A stretch of 64,000 nt of DNA from contig NZ_JAJVKV010000001.1 in assembly GCF_024198175.1 (NCBI RefSeq), forward strand, positions 1,116,001 to 1,180,000. The letters are read 5' to 3'. Position 1 is the stretch's first letter, and the number at the start of each line of letters is the position of its first letter. The notes under the pieces are model-generated. The model saw only the letters and a program-made list of their open reading frames with translations. It was not told the origin of the DNA and ran no database searches. The translations under genes were made by a program, and so were the position numbers. This DNA comes from Pyxidicoccus xibeiensis (GTDB lineage: Bacteria; Myxococcota; Myxococcia; Myxococcales; Myxococcaceae). Below are positions 56,290 through 64,000 of this stretch, in pieces.

Positions 56290-57825
56290 ATGGCCAATCA
56301 GGACTGGATGACGCGCCTGCTGTCCGGGCGCGCCTCGGCGGACAAGGGTCTCAACGTCCACCTCTCCGAGCGCGACGGCGGCAGCCTCCACGACAAGATG
56401 CGACAGGCGTACTGGTGGATCACCAACAACGCCGTCATCTGCCCCTACTACGACCTCGAGTTCGGCCAGCCCGCCTCCCTCAAGGCCCCGGGCGGTGACG
56501 AGGTCCACCTCCCCGACGACACCAGCTACAGCTCCTTCGTCCTCATCCCCCTGCTCACCCTCTTCACCTGCCGCCGCGCCCTGCTCGTCGGCGGCCCGGG
56601 CCGCGGCAAGACGACCTCCGCCGTCCTCATGGCCCTGCTGTCCGGCATGAGCCGCGACGAGGTCCACCGCGGCATCCAGCGCGGCCACCCCCAGCTGTCC
56701 ATCTCCGACCTGCTCGGCGCCCCCCTGCCCGCCGACATGCTCAAGGCGGAGGACCTCTCCGCCGTGAAGGTCAGCTGGCGCAAGTGGATTGGCCAGCGCG
56801 TGAAAATCATCGACGAGTACAACCGCATCCCCACCAAGACGCAGTCCGCGCTCCTGTCCCTCATGGCCGAGGGCTACGCGGAGATGATGGACCAGTACGT
56901 CTACGCGGGCCGCTCGTCCTGGTTCCTGACGGCGAATGACGACCAGGGCGGCGGCACCTTCCAGGTCATCGAGGCCCTCAAGGACCGCATCGACGTCGTC
57001 GTGCGCGCCGTGCCCTTCAACTCGGGCTTCATGGACCAGCTCCTCCTGCGCCTGGAGGCCGACAAGTCTCCCGAGGAGCTCCTCCCGAAGGAAATCGTCT
57101 TCTCCCCCACCGAGCTGGAGCGCATCTACGCCGCCATCCTGGAGGTCGAGGTCCCCCGCGCGGTGCTGGAGCGCATCGCCTACTTCCTCGGGCAGCTCGA
57201 CTTCTGCCGCATGGCCTCGCCGCGCTTCGAGTTCAAGCACAAGGACACGCTGAAGCTCGCCGGACAGACGGTGGCGGCGGTGTGCAACGAGCAGTGCCCG
57301 CTCGACAAGAAGATGCACCTGTGCACGCAGACGGAGAACGGCGTCAGCGTGCGCGCCTACCAGACCATCCTCCACTTCGCGAAGGCGCTGGCCTTCTTCC
57401 GCGGCCACACCGCCGTGGAGCTGGAGGACTTCCGGCAGATTGCCCCCTGGGTGCTGCACGAGAAGCTGGTGCCCAACACCCGCAGCGCCTTCTTCGAGGT
57501 GAAGGGCCACAAGGTGCTCCTCCAGGACCGGGTGGCCTGGATTCGCAACATGTTCGACATGGCCATGGCCCGCTTCGGCCTGCACGAGCCCATCCGCCGC
57601 AAGGTGTCCGCGCTGCGCACCGAGCTGGACAAGGGCCTGGCCGGCGTGGACCTGCGCACCACCGAGAAGCGCCTCGCCGCGGTGACGGTGATGATGAGCG
57701 ACCTGCTCGCCAAGCAGGAGCTGTCCGGCCCCGTCTACGAGGACCTCATCCACCTCAAGTCCATGTACAGCCGCTACCGCAACTACGCGACGTGGCTGAA
57801 GGAGAACCCGGGCGGCAAGCCATGA
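56290..57825 (+). CDS. MoxR-like AAA+ ATPase
   Basis: A 511-residue protein from ATG 56290. Walker A is GGPGRGKTT (~95), Walker B VKIIDEYNR, and the sensor segment SSWFLTANDDQGGGTFQVIE matches MoxR/RavA ATPases, which act as chaperones that remodel or insert metal or cofactor into partners and often work with VWA proteins. A long helical C-terminus (~350-510) differs from classic MoxR and may be a specific interaction part. The stop TGA overlaps the next ATG (ATGA), so translation is coupled. Confidence 0.88.
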   Translation: MANQDWMTRLLSGRASADKGLNVHLSERDGGSLHDKMRQAYWWITNNAVICPYYDLEFGQPASLKAPGGDEVHLPDDTSYSSFVLIPLLTLFTCRRALLVGGPGRGKTTSAVLMALLSGMSRDEVHRGIQRGHPQLSISDLLGAPLPADMLKAEDLSAVKVSWRKWIGQRVKIIDEYNRIPTKTQSALLSLMAEGYAEMMDQYVYAGRSSWFLTANDDQGGGTFQVIEALKDRIDVVVRAVPFNSGFMDQLLLRLEADKSPEELLPKEIVFSPTELERIYAAILEVEVPRAVLERIAYFLGQLDFCRMASPRFEFKHKDTLKLAGQTVAAVCNEQCPLDKKMHLCTQTENGVSVRAYQTILHFAKALAFFRGHTAVELEDFRQIAPWVLHEKLVPNTRSAFFEVKGHKVLLQDRVAWIRNMFDMAMARFGLHEPIRRKVSALRTELDKGLAGVDLRTTEKRLAAVTVMMSDLLAKQELSGPVYEDLIHLKSMYSRYRNYATWLKENPGGKP

Positions 57826-58652
57826 GCGGCTTCGTGGACGAGCTGGAGGCCAATGCCCGCGGCCGCTTCGTGCGGTGGGACCCGGCCCTGTGGCGCGAGC
57901 TGCTCGCCGGCCCGGTGCCGAAGCTGGGCCAGGCGCTCACCGACGCGGGCACCCGCGCCGCCGAGGCCGAGGAGCTGGTGCGCGCCTACCTGAAGCTGGG
58001 CGCCGAGGCCATCGGCCTGGGCTACTTCTACCCGGCCAGCGCGGGCCGGCAGAACTTCTTCACCCTCGCCTGGGCGGACCTCGTGCCCCGCCTGCTCGCC
58101 GGAGTCCCCGCGCCCGAGCGCGCCGGCGTGCTCGCGCAGCTGTGGAACCTGGGGGAGAACCTCGAGTCCGCCCCGCCCTGGGTGCAGCGCATCTTCTGCC
58201 GCGTGGGCACGGACCTCACCTCGCTGGCCAACATCGCCTCCCTGCTGGAGGAGACCATCGCCTCGGCCACCGAGGCGCCGAAGGTGAAGCTGGCCAACCA
58301 GACGCAGCCCTACCTCGTCCACATGGCCAGCGAGGACAGCCGCTTCCTGCCCGGAGCCATGCACTTTCTGGCGCCCACCGTGCTGTGCGTCCATGACCGG
58401 CACCGCAAGGCCCTGAGCGGGCGCGAGGCGGCCACGCAGGGCCTCTGGCTGACGGAGGGCGCGCCCATCCGCCTGGGCGCCATGGGCTGCCGCGAGGCGC
58501 CGGAGCCCACCCACGAGCAGACGCCGTCGCTCACCTGGCTGACGTGGAACGACCCGCGCGTGGACGACTGGTTCGCCACCGTGGTCAACGACTGGCGGGC
58601 CGCGGGGACGCTGGAGACCTCGCAGTTCGTGGTGGTGCTCGTCCCGTCATGA
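57822..58652 (+). CDS. Unknown protein, second gene of the MoxR-VWA operon
   Basis: A 276-residue protein from ATG 57822, inside the ATGA overlap. It has no signal peptide or membrane helix and starts MSGFVDELEANARGRFVRWD. Helical segments (EELVRAYLKLGAEAIGLGYF, ANIASLLEETIASATEA) precede a C-terminal part rich in Trp/His (LTWLTWNDPRVDDWFATVVN, LETSQFVVVLVPS). The family is not recognised. Translational coupling with the ATPase and the VWA protein suggests a three-part complex; it could be the client or regulator. Confidence 0.78.
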   Translation: MSGFVDELEANARGRFVRWDPALWRELLAGPVPKLGQALTDAGTRAAEAEELVRAYLKLGAEAIGLGYFYPASAGRQNFFTLAWADLVPRLLAGVPAPERAGVLAQLWNLGENLESAPPWVQRIFCRVGTDLTSLANIASLLEETIASATEAPKVKLANQTQPYLVHMASEDSRFLPGAMHFLAPTVLCVHDRHRKALSGREAATQGLWLTEGAPIRLGAMGCREAPEPTHEQTPSLTWLTWNDPRVDDWFATVVNDWRAAGTLETSQFVVVLVPS

Positions 58653-60307
58653 GCCCGCCGCGCTTCACGCCCGAGACCGTCGCCGCGGCCTGGCGCGACG
58701 CGCTGGACCTGTGGGACGTGGCGGTGCAGCTCAGCCCGCCCGAGCCGCACGTGCCCTTCAAGCGCGACGACGACCACGGGTACGAGCCGCTGGCGTACAT
58801 CGACCTGGTGAAGCGCCAGGTCGTCATCCACTTCGACCTGCTGCACGACATGGGCGCGGCGCAGAGCCTCACGGCGGTGCTGGCGCACGAAATCGGCCAC
58901 CACGCGCGCTTCCCCCACACGCTCGGCTGGGACGCGGAGCTGCGGGTGCAGGAGCAGCGGCTCATCCCCGGGATGAAGCAGTCGCTCACCAACCTCTTCT
59001 ATGACTTGCAGGTGAACGAGGTGGTGGGCCGCACGCACGCCGCGGAGCTGGCCGAGGTGTACCGCGGCTTCCAGCGCGTGCGGAACGAGCCGCCGACGCC
59101 GCTGTTCTTCTTCTACCTCGCCATCTACGAGGAGCTCTGGGGCCTCACCCCGGGAGACCTGGCCCCGCGCGCGCTGCACGCGCCGATGGAGGAGCGCTTC
59201 CCCGGCCTGCGCTCCGAGGCGCGCATGTTCGCGCAGACGTTCTACGCGCTGCCCACGCCGCGCCTCCAGTTCCTCTACTTCTGCGCCACCTTCATCCGCT
59301 ACGTCGACAAGCCGGAGGAGGCGACGTACTGGATACCGCTGGGCGGGGACGTGTCGATGCCGGACGTGGACGACCTGGACGCGGCCGTCCGGGGCTCCGG
59401 CCAGTGGGACGACGCCATGGCCGAGGCCCGCGAGCGGGGCTGGCTGGACGGCACCTCCGGCACGGACACGCCGGACGCGCTGAAGACCATCCGCGACATC
59501 ACCCACCACCTGCCCGGCGAGGGAGGCGGGAAGCTCCGGCGGGCGCTGGTGGGCCGGCACTACAAGCGGCTGGTGGAGCCGCACATCCTGAAGCTGCCCA
59601 CCCCGCCCTCGCGCCCGGAGCCGTACCTGCGCACCCTCCCCGAGGCGTGGGAGTACGGAGACGACCCCGCCACCATCGACTGGACGCTGACGGTGCTGTC
59701 CCAGGGGCCGCTGGCGGCGGTGGCGCCGCTGCGCCGCGAGCTGGAGGCGGACCTGCCGCCGCCCTCGGAGCTGGGCGTGCCCTCGGTGGAGCTCTACCTG
59801 GACACCAGCGGCTCCATGCCTGGCCCCGAGGTGGGCTTCAACGCCATGACGCTGGCCGCGCAGGTGCTGTCCGCCTCGGCGCTTCGCAAGAAGGCCACGG
59901 TGAAGGGCATCGTGTACTCGGCGGGCAACCCCCTCGTCTCCCCGTGGATGTACGACGAGGAGACGGCGCGCGACTTCCTCCTCCACTACATCGGCGGGGG
60001 GACGGACTACCCCTTCGCGCTGCTGAAGACGCTGTCTCTCGAGCGGCCGGAAGCCATCCGCGTCATCATCTCCGACAGCGACTTCCTGGCGAACGTGTCC
60101 TCGGGCAACCACCTCGAGGTGCTGCTGGAGGCGACGCGGCGCTCGCGCGCGCTGGTGGCCTTCCTGGCGCTGCCGGACGACACGCAGGCGCGCAAGGTGC
60201 TGGCGCCCCTGCTGGCGGAACGGCGCTTCCGCCTGGTGGTGGTGACGTGGCTGTCGGACTTCGGGCCGGCGGCCGCCGCCCTCGCCCGGGCCCTGCTGGA
60301 GAACTGA
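58649..60307 (+). CDS. HEXXH metallopeptidase-VWA fusion (DUF2201-like)
   Basis: A 552-residue protein from ATG 58649 (ATGA overlap). The N-terminal half carries LTAVLAHEIGHHARFPHT, a zincin HEXXH motif, and SLTNLFYDLQVNEVVGR, which could give the third ligand. The C-terminal ~190 residues form a von Willebrand A domain with MIDAS motif ELYLDTSGSMPG (DxSxS) and ending IRVIISDSDF. A putative metallopeptidase plus VWA arrangement is that of DUF2201 proteins, which pair with MoxR ATPases. The MIDAS likely binds Mg2+ and a partner while the ATPase acts on the complex. Confidence 0.87.
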   Translation: MSPPRFTPETVAAAWRDALDLWDVAVQLSPPEPHVPFKRDDDHGYEPLAYIDLVKRQVVIHFDLLHDMGAAQSLTAVLAHEIGHHARFPHTLGWDAELRVQEQRLIPGMKQSLTNLFYDLQVNEVVGRTHAAELAEVYRGFQRVRNEPPTPLFFFYLAIYEELWGLTPGDLAPRALHAPMEERFPGLRSEARMFAQTFYALPTPRLQFLYFCATFIRYVDKPEEATYWIPLGGDVSMPDVDDLDAAVRGSGQWDDAMAEARERGWLDGTSGTDTPDALKTIRDITHHLPGEGGGKLRRALVGRHYKRLVEPHILKLPTPPSRPEPYLRTLPEAWEYGDDPATIDWTLTVLSQGPLAAVAPLRRELEADLPPPSELGVPSVELYLDTSGSMPGPEVGFNAMTLAAQVLSASALRKKATVKGIVYSAGNPLVSPWMYDEETARDFLLHYIGGGTDYPFALLKTLSLERPEAIRVIISDSDFLANVSSGNHLEVLLEATRRSRALVAFLALPDDTQARKVLAPLLAERRFRLVVVTWLSDFGPAAAALARALLEN

Positions 60308-60870
60308 TGCTCTTCGACATCTCGACGCTTCGGAAGCAGCTCGCGGCCACCCCGCTCGTCTCGCCGTACCCGCATGCCGTGGCAGTGGCCATCATCGCCG
60401 ACACCTTCCGGCTGGCGATGCTGCGGCCTCCCACGAAGAACGACTGGAAGGACCTAGAAGACAAGGGCCACCACGCGCTCTGGCGGGAGCAGGTGGGCGT
60501 GCTCGCGCACGTGCTGACGGCGTCGTCCCTGCGGGAATGGACGGCGACGGCGCTGAAGAAGGACGCGAAGGCGCACGCCCTCCTCCTGCGCTTCTTCCAG
60601 GCCATCGAGCCGCTGACGGCGCAGATGGTGCTCGCCAACGCCTTCCGGCAGGAGGAGTTCCTGCGCCGGTGGGTGGAGGCGGTGGGCGGGCAGGTGCTGA
60701 ACGAGTCCGCCCGGGAGTCCGCCGCGCGGCTGGAGCAGCTCGACTACCGCAAGGCCCAGCAGGAGCTGAAGCGCGCGGAGCAGGCGCGCAAGCAGGAGGC
60801 CGAGCAGCGCGCGAAGAAGCTCCAGGAGGCCGCGCAGCGCGAGGCCGATGCGCGCGGGTGGCGCGAGTGA
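60307..60870 (+). CDS. Small coiled-coil protein of the MoxR-VWA operon
   Basis: A 187-residue protein from ATG 60307, which shares one base with the previous stop (TGATG). The N-terminal ~130 residues are mostly helical, and the last ~50 are a charged coiled coil (QELKRAEQARKQEAEQRAKK, LQEAAQREADARGWRE). There is no signal or membrane segment. The family is not recognised. It is probably an accessory subunit. Confidence 0.75.
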   Translation: MLFDISTLRKQLAATPLVSPYPHAVAVAIIADTFRLAMLRPPTKNDWKDLEDKGHHALWREQVGVLAHVLTASSLREWTATALKKDAKAHALLLRFFQAIEPLTAQMVLANAFRQEEFLRRWVEAVGGQVLNESARESAARLEQLDYRKAQQELKRAEQARKQEAEQRAKKLQEAAQREADARGWRE

Positions 60871-62186
60871 CGGACGCCTTCCCAGTGGACCTGCGTGTCG
60901 CTCCGCGCGCGCACCTCCGCCGGGACACGTCCACGCAGCGCCCCCACCTCCCCTGGGCCGAGGCCATCGCCAGCGGCCTGTCCCACTTCGCCTCCCTCGC
61001 GGACGAAGCCACTGCCCGCGCGGCGCTCGATGCCCGCCTGGAGGGCCTGCGCGGCGCGCTGCTGGCCTCTCCTTATTATGTCCAACGGCTCCAGGAGGCC
61101 GGGCTGCACCCGGGAGACCTGCGCACGCTCGACGACCTGGCCCACTTCCCCGTGCTGGAGCGGACGGCGCTGGCGGCGCACTGGGACGCGGTGCCCACGC
61201 TGCCCGCCGACTCCGACGAGTGCGTGGTGGTGAAGAGCTCCGGCTCCACGGGCGACCCGGTGCGCGTCGTGCGCGACAGGCGGGACTGCCTGCACATGTG
61301 GGCGGTGCTCCGCTTCCTGGTGGCGCGCGCGGGCGCCGTGCTGCCGCCGCGCCCCCGGGTGGTGCTGCTGGACGCGCTGCCGGGCGGGCTGGAGTACTCG
61401 GTGCGGCTGCCCATCCTCTACGACGGGGCGCTGCACCGCATCTCCGTCCTGCGCGGGGATGCGCGCGAGCGGCTGTGCCGCGTGCGCCCCGCGGTGCTCT
61501 TCTCCGACCCGGAGGGGCTGCGCTGGCTGGCGGAGCAGCGCGACGTGCCTTTGCCCCGGCTGGTGCTCACCTCCGCGCAGCACCTGCCCGCGCAGCTGCG
61601 CGCGGCGCTGGCGCGGACGGTGCCGGCCCCCGTCCTCAACTACTACTCGACGACGGAGACGGGGCCGCTGGCGTGGGAGTGCCTGCGGGACGCGTCCTCG
61701 GGCCGCTTCCATGTCTTCGCCCCGGACGTGTGGCTGGAGCCGGGGCGGGACGAGGTGGTGGTGACGCGGCTGCGGCCTGGCGTGCTGCCGCTCCTGCGCT
61801 ACCTGCCCGGAGACTCGGGCACGGTGCGGCGGGACGCGTGCGCGTGCGGCTTCCAGGGGTGGACGCTGGAGGGCTTCGGCGGGCGCGGTGCGTGCCACTT
61901 CCACACGCCGTCGGGCCGGGCGGTGGATGCGTGGGCGCTGGCGTGGGTCTTCAAGCACCATGCGCTGAGGGCCTTCCGGTTGACCCAGGTGGAGCCCTCC
62001 CGCTTCGAGCTGGAGCTGGCGGGCATGGCGGAAGCCGACCTGGACCCGCTGTGCGAGCGCCTGCGCGCGGCGCTGCGCAACCTGGGGTGGAGGGAGGTCG
62101 TCCTGCACGCACGCTCCGTGGCCGTCTCGGCACTCATCCAGGGCTCCAAGCCCCAGCCCTTCCGGGCCGGGCCGCCCCCCGGCTGA
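60867..62186 (+). CDS. Adenylate-forming enzyme, phenylacetate-CoA-ligase-like
   Basis: A 439-residue protein starting at GTG 60867, whose GTGA overlaps the previous stop. It has the AMP-binding P-loop VVKSSGSTGDPVRVV, the adenylate-binding LNYYSTTETGPLAWE, and a CACGFQG Cys pair near the C-terminal hinge as in PaaK/F390-synthetase-like enzymes. Such proteins activate an acyl group to an acyl-AMP and then a thioester. The substrate is not known. Placement as the last gene of the MoxR-VWA operon suggests it modifies, or makes a cofactor for, the same system. The length is normal for the family. Confidence 0.85.
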   Translation: MTDAFPVDLRVAPRAHLRRDTSTQRPHLPWAEAIASGLSHFASLADEATARAALDARLEGLRGALLASPYYVQRLQEAGLHPGDLRTLDDLAHFPVLERTALAAHWDAVPTLPADSDECVVVKSSGSTGDPVRVVRDRRDCLHMWAVLRFLVARAGAVLPPRPRVVLLDALPGGLEYSVRLPILYDGALHRISVLRGDARERLCRVRPAVLFSDPEGLRWLAEQRDVPLPRLVLTSAQHLPAQLRAALARTVPAPVLNYYSTTETGPLAWECLRDASSGRFHVFAPDVWLEPGRDEVVVTRLRPGVLPLLRYLPGDSGTVRRDACACGFQGWTLEGFGGRGACHFHTPSGRAVDAWALAWVFKHHALRAFRLTQVEPSRFELELAGMAEADLDPLCERLRAALRNLGWREVVLHARSVAVSALIQGSKPQPFRAGPPPG

Positions 62187-62309
62187 GCGCCCTCCGCCCG
62201 CCATTCAACACGCGGCGGAGTGAGACACGCTGCCCGCTCCCCTGGCGTGCTACGGCCAGGAAGCCGTCCCAGGGAACACCCGCCCCTTCCTCCAGGTCCA
62301 CCCTTCGTC

Positions 62310-64000
62310 ATGTCAGGCGCCCTTCCCTCTCACTCCTCTGCGTCCACGCCCGTAGCCCGGGGCGCCGTGTCCGGGGACCTCACCCCGCGGCTCCGGGCCT
62401 CGAGGACAGCCCGGTACGCGGTGGCGCTGGTGGGCGTCCTCCTGGCCCTGGCGCTCCAGACGGGCCTGTGGCCCTTCATGTCGGCCAGCCCGTTCCTGTT
62501 CTTCTTCGGCGCCGTCATGGTGGCCGGCTGGTGGGGCGGCTGGGGCCCGGCGCTCGTCGCCACGGCGCTCACGTTGGTGCTGGCGAGCTACTTCTTCCTG
62601 CCACCGCTCCACGGCTTCTCCCTCGATCCGGGCAGCATCATCGCCATGGCCGTGTTCAGCCTGCTGGCGCTGCTGATGACGAAGCTGAACGTGATGCTGC
62701 GGCGGGCGGAGGCGGAGCGCGCGGTGCTGCTGGAGCGGGAGCGCGAGGCCCGGAGGCAGGCGGAGGCGGAGCGCGCCCGGCTGCACGCCGTCTTCATGGA
62801 AGCGCCCGCGAACGTCGTCCTCCTGCGCGGGCCGGACCACGTCTACACCTTCTCCAATGCCCGCAACAACGCGCTGCTGGGCAACCGGCCCCAGGTCGGC
62901 AGACCGGCGCGGGAGGCGGTGGCGGAGACCGTGGACCAGGGGCTGTTCGACATCCTGGACCGCGTCTACGCGACGGGGGAGCCCTTCACCGGCCATGCGT
63001 TGCCGCTCCGGTTCGCCCAGCCTGACGGCTCGAAGCGGGAGACCTTCCTGAACCTCGTCTACCAGGCCACGCGGGACGCGTCGGGGCGGGTGGACGGCGT
63101 CGCGGGGTTCGGCTTCGACGTGACGGACCTGGTGCATGCGCGGCAGCGCGCGGAGGCCCTGGCCGCGGAGCTGCTGCAGGCCGAGGCCCGCGACAAGGTC
63201 CTCGCCGACTGGGGCGCCGCGCTGGCCTCCTCGCTCGACTACGCCACCACGCTGCGCGACATGGGCCGGCTGCTGGTGCCCGCGTTCGCGGACTGGTGCC
63301 TGGTGGACCTGGTGGAGCCGGACGGGACGTTCCGCCGGGTGGAGGTGGCCCACGCCGCCCCGGAGGACGCCGACCTGGCGCGCGAGGTGCTGCGCTTCCA
63401 GCTGCGTCCCGAGGGCAACCCCGACCATCCTCCCACCGCGGCCCTGCTCCGGGGCGAGGCCCTCCTCATCGAGGGCTTCACGCCCGAGCGCCTCGAGAAG
63501 AGCGCGCACAGCCCGGAGCATGCCCGGGTGATGCGGGCCTGTAACCCCGTGTCCTTCATCTCCGTCCCGCTGGTGGCGCGCGGGCACACCCGGGGGGTGC
63601 TCAGCTTCTTCACCTCGCGCTCCGGCCGGCAGTACACGCAGGCGGACCTGGCGCTCGGCAGGGAGCTGGCGCACCGGGCCGCGCTCGCCATGGACAATGC
63701 GCGCCTCTACCAGGAAGCCCGCGAGGCCATCCGCCTGCGCGACGAGTTCATGTCCATCGCCAGCCATGAGCTGAAGACGCCGCTCACCCCGCTGAGCCTG
63801 AAGCTGCAGGCCCTGGCGCGGGAGCTGTCGCGTCACTCCGACGCGGTGCCCCGGCGGGTGGTGGAGAGCTACGTGGAGGTCGGCACCCGCCAGGTGAAGA
63901 AGCTGTCGGAGCTGGTGGGCGACCTGCTGGACGTGTCGCGCATCGCCGCGGGGCGGCTGACGCTGGAGCTGGAGGATGTGGAGCTGGGCGGGCTCGTGCG
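62310..64000 (+). CDS. Membrane sensor histidine kinase (DUF4118-PAS-GAF-HisKA), cut by the window end
   Basis: An open frame from ATG 62310 (MSGALPSHSS) to the last base, 563 residues seen. Residues ~30-135 are the four membrane helices of a KdpD-like DUF4118 domain (YAVALVGVLLALALQTGLWP, LFFFGAVMVAGWWGGWGPAL, PGSIIAMAVFSLLALLM). Then come a short coiled coil, a PAS domain (~155-275), a GAF domain (~290-455) and HisKA with SIASHELKTPLTPLSLKL (His ~486). The ATPase domain lies beyond the window. It is 123 bp after the adenylation gene. Confidence 0.9.
   Translation, partial: MSGALPSHSSASTPVARGAVSGDLTPRLRASRTARYAVALVGVLLALALQTGLWPFMSASPFLFFFGAVMVAGWWGGWGPALVATALTLVLASYFFLPPLHGFSLDPGSIIAMAVFSLLALLMTKLNVMLRRAEAERAVLLEREREARRQAEAERARLHAVFMEAPANVVLLRGPDHVYTFSNARNNALLGNRPQVGRPAREAVAETVDQGLFDILDRVYATGEPFTGHALPLRFAQPDGSKRETFLNLVYQATRDASGRVDGVAGFGFDVTDLVHARQRAEALAAELLQAEARDKVLADWGAALASSLDYATTLRDMGRLLVPAFADWCLVDLVEPDGTFRRVEVAHAAPEDADLAREVLRFQLRPEGNPDHPPTAALLRGEALLIEGFTPERLEKSAHSPEHARVMRACNPVSFISVPLVARGHTRGVLSFFTSRSGRQYTQADLALGRELAHRAALAMDNARLYQEAREAIRLRDEFMSIASHELKTPLTPLSLKLQALARELSRHSDAVPRRVVESYVEVGTRQVKKLSELVGDLLDVSRIAAGRLTLELEDVELGGLV

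Overview
The window is about 64 kb of very GC-rich DNA (roughly 70%, with a visibly less GC-rich stretch near 41.7-46.9 kb). The gene content points to a myxobacterium of the Myxococcus/Corallococcus/Pyxidicoccus type. Evidence is the many hybrid sensor kinases, a sigma-54 activator, Kelch, collagen-like and HYR surface lipoproteins, a SUFU protein, FHA-free regulators with large TPR-like sensor regions, and a type VI secretion (T6SS) effector cassette. This assignment is inferred from gene content; no rRNA or tRNA gene was found. The window starts inside one sensor kinase and ends inside another.

Layout: 1-9.7 kb holds a kinase C-terminus, a 5'-3' exonuclease, a DUF4398 lipoprotein plus OmpA pair (cell envelope), an acetyltransferase, an alpha/beta hydrolase lipoprotein, an S9 peptidase and a small Cys-rich lipoprotein. 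9.9-21.8 kb is regulatory: a zinc-knuckle protein, a giant kinase made of two tandem copies of a PAS-GAF-kinase-receiver-kinase unit, a SARP-type ATPase regulator and a 14-repeat Kelch lipoprotein. 22-26.3 kb holds small enzymes and hypothetical proteins. 26.3-31.5 kb is surface and secreted: a collagen-like/Gly-rich lipoprotein, a phage-tail-collar protein behind a good sigma-54 promoter match, and a subtilisin-like lipoprotein. 31.6-41.7 kb is mostly metabolism and membrane: AI-2E family permease, DedA, BioA, a fatty-acid desaturase, a FemAB-like protein, SUFU, a PAS kinase with receiver, and a dipeptide epimerase.

41.7-46.9 kb is a five-gene minus-strand operon: DUF2169, a degenerate ketosynthase, a DUF4150/PAAR-like protein with a deaminase-like C-terminus, a SMI1/KNR4 immunity protein and a HEAT-repeat protein. 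Three of its four junctions are ATGA overlaps. It looks like a mobile T6SS effector-loading/toxin-immunity cassette. An IS4-family transposase remnant and a truncated HYR gene lie at its upstream edge. 48-55.5 kb holds a PKD-like/haem-motif lipoprotein, a TPR-like sigma-54 activator, a TetR regulator with a seven-copy 55-bp minisatellite upstream, and an S41-like protease.

55.6-62.2 kb is the most interesting unit. A NarL-type regulator with an incomplete receiver precedes five genes joined by 1-4 bp overlaps: MoxR-like AAA+ ATPase, unknown protein, HEXXH metallopeptidase-VWA fusion, coiled-coil protein, and a PaaK-like adenylate-forming enzyme. MoxR plus DUF2201-like VWA pairs are known. Coupling one to an acyl-adenylating enzyme and two unknown partners is, as far as can be judged from sequence alone, not a standard arrangement.
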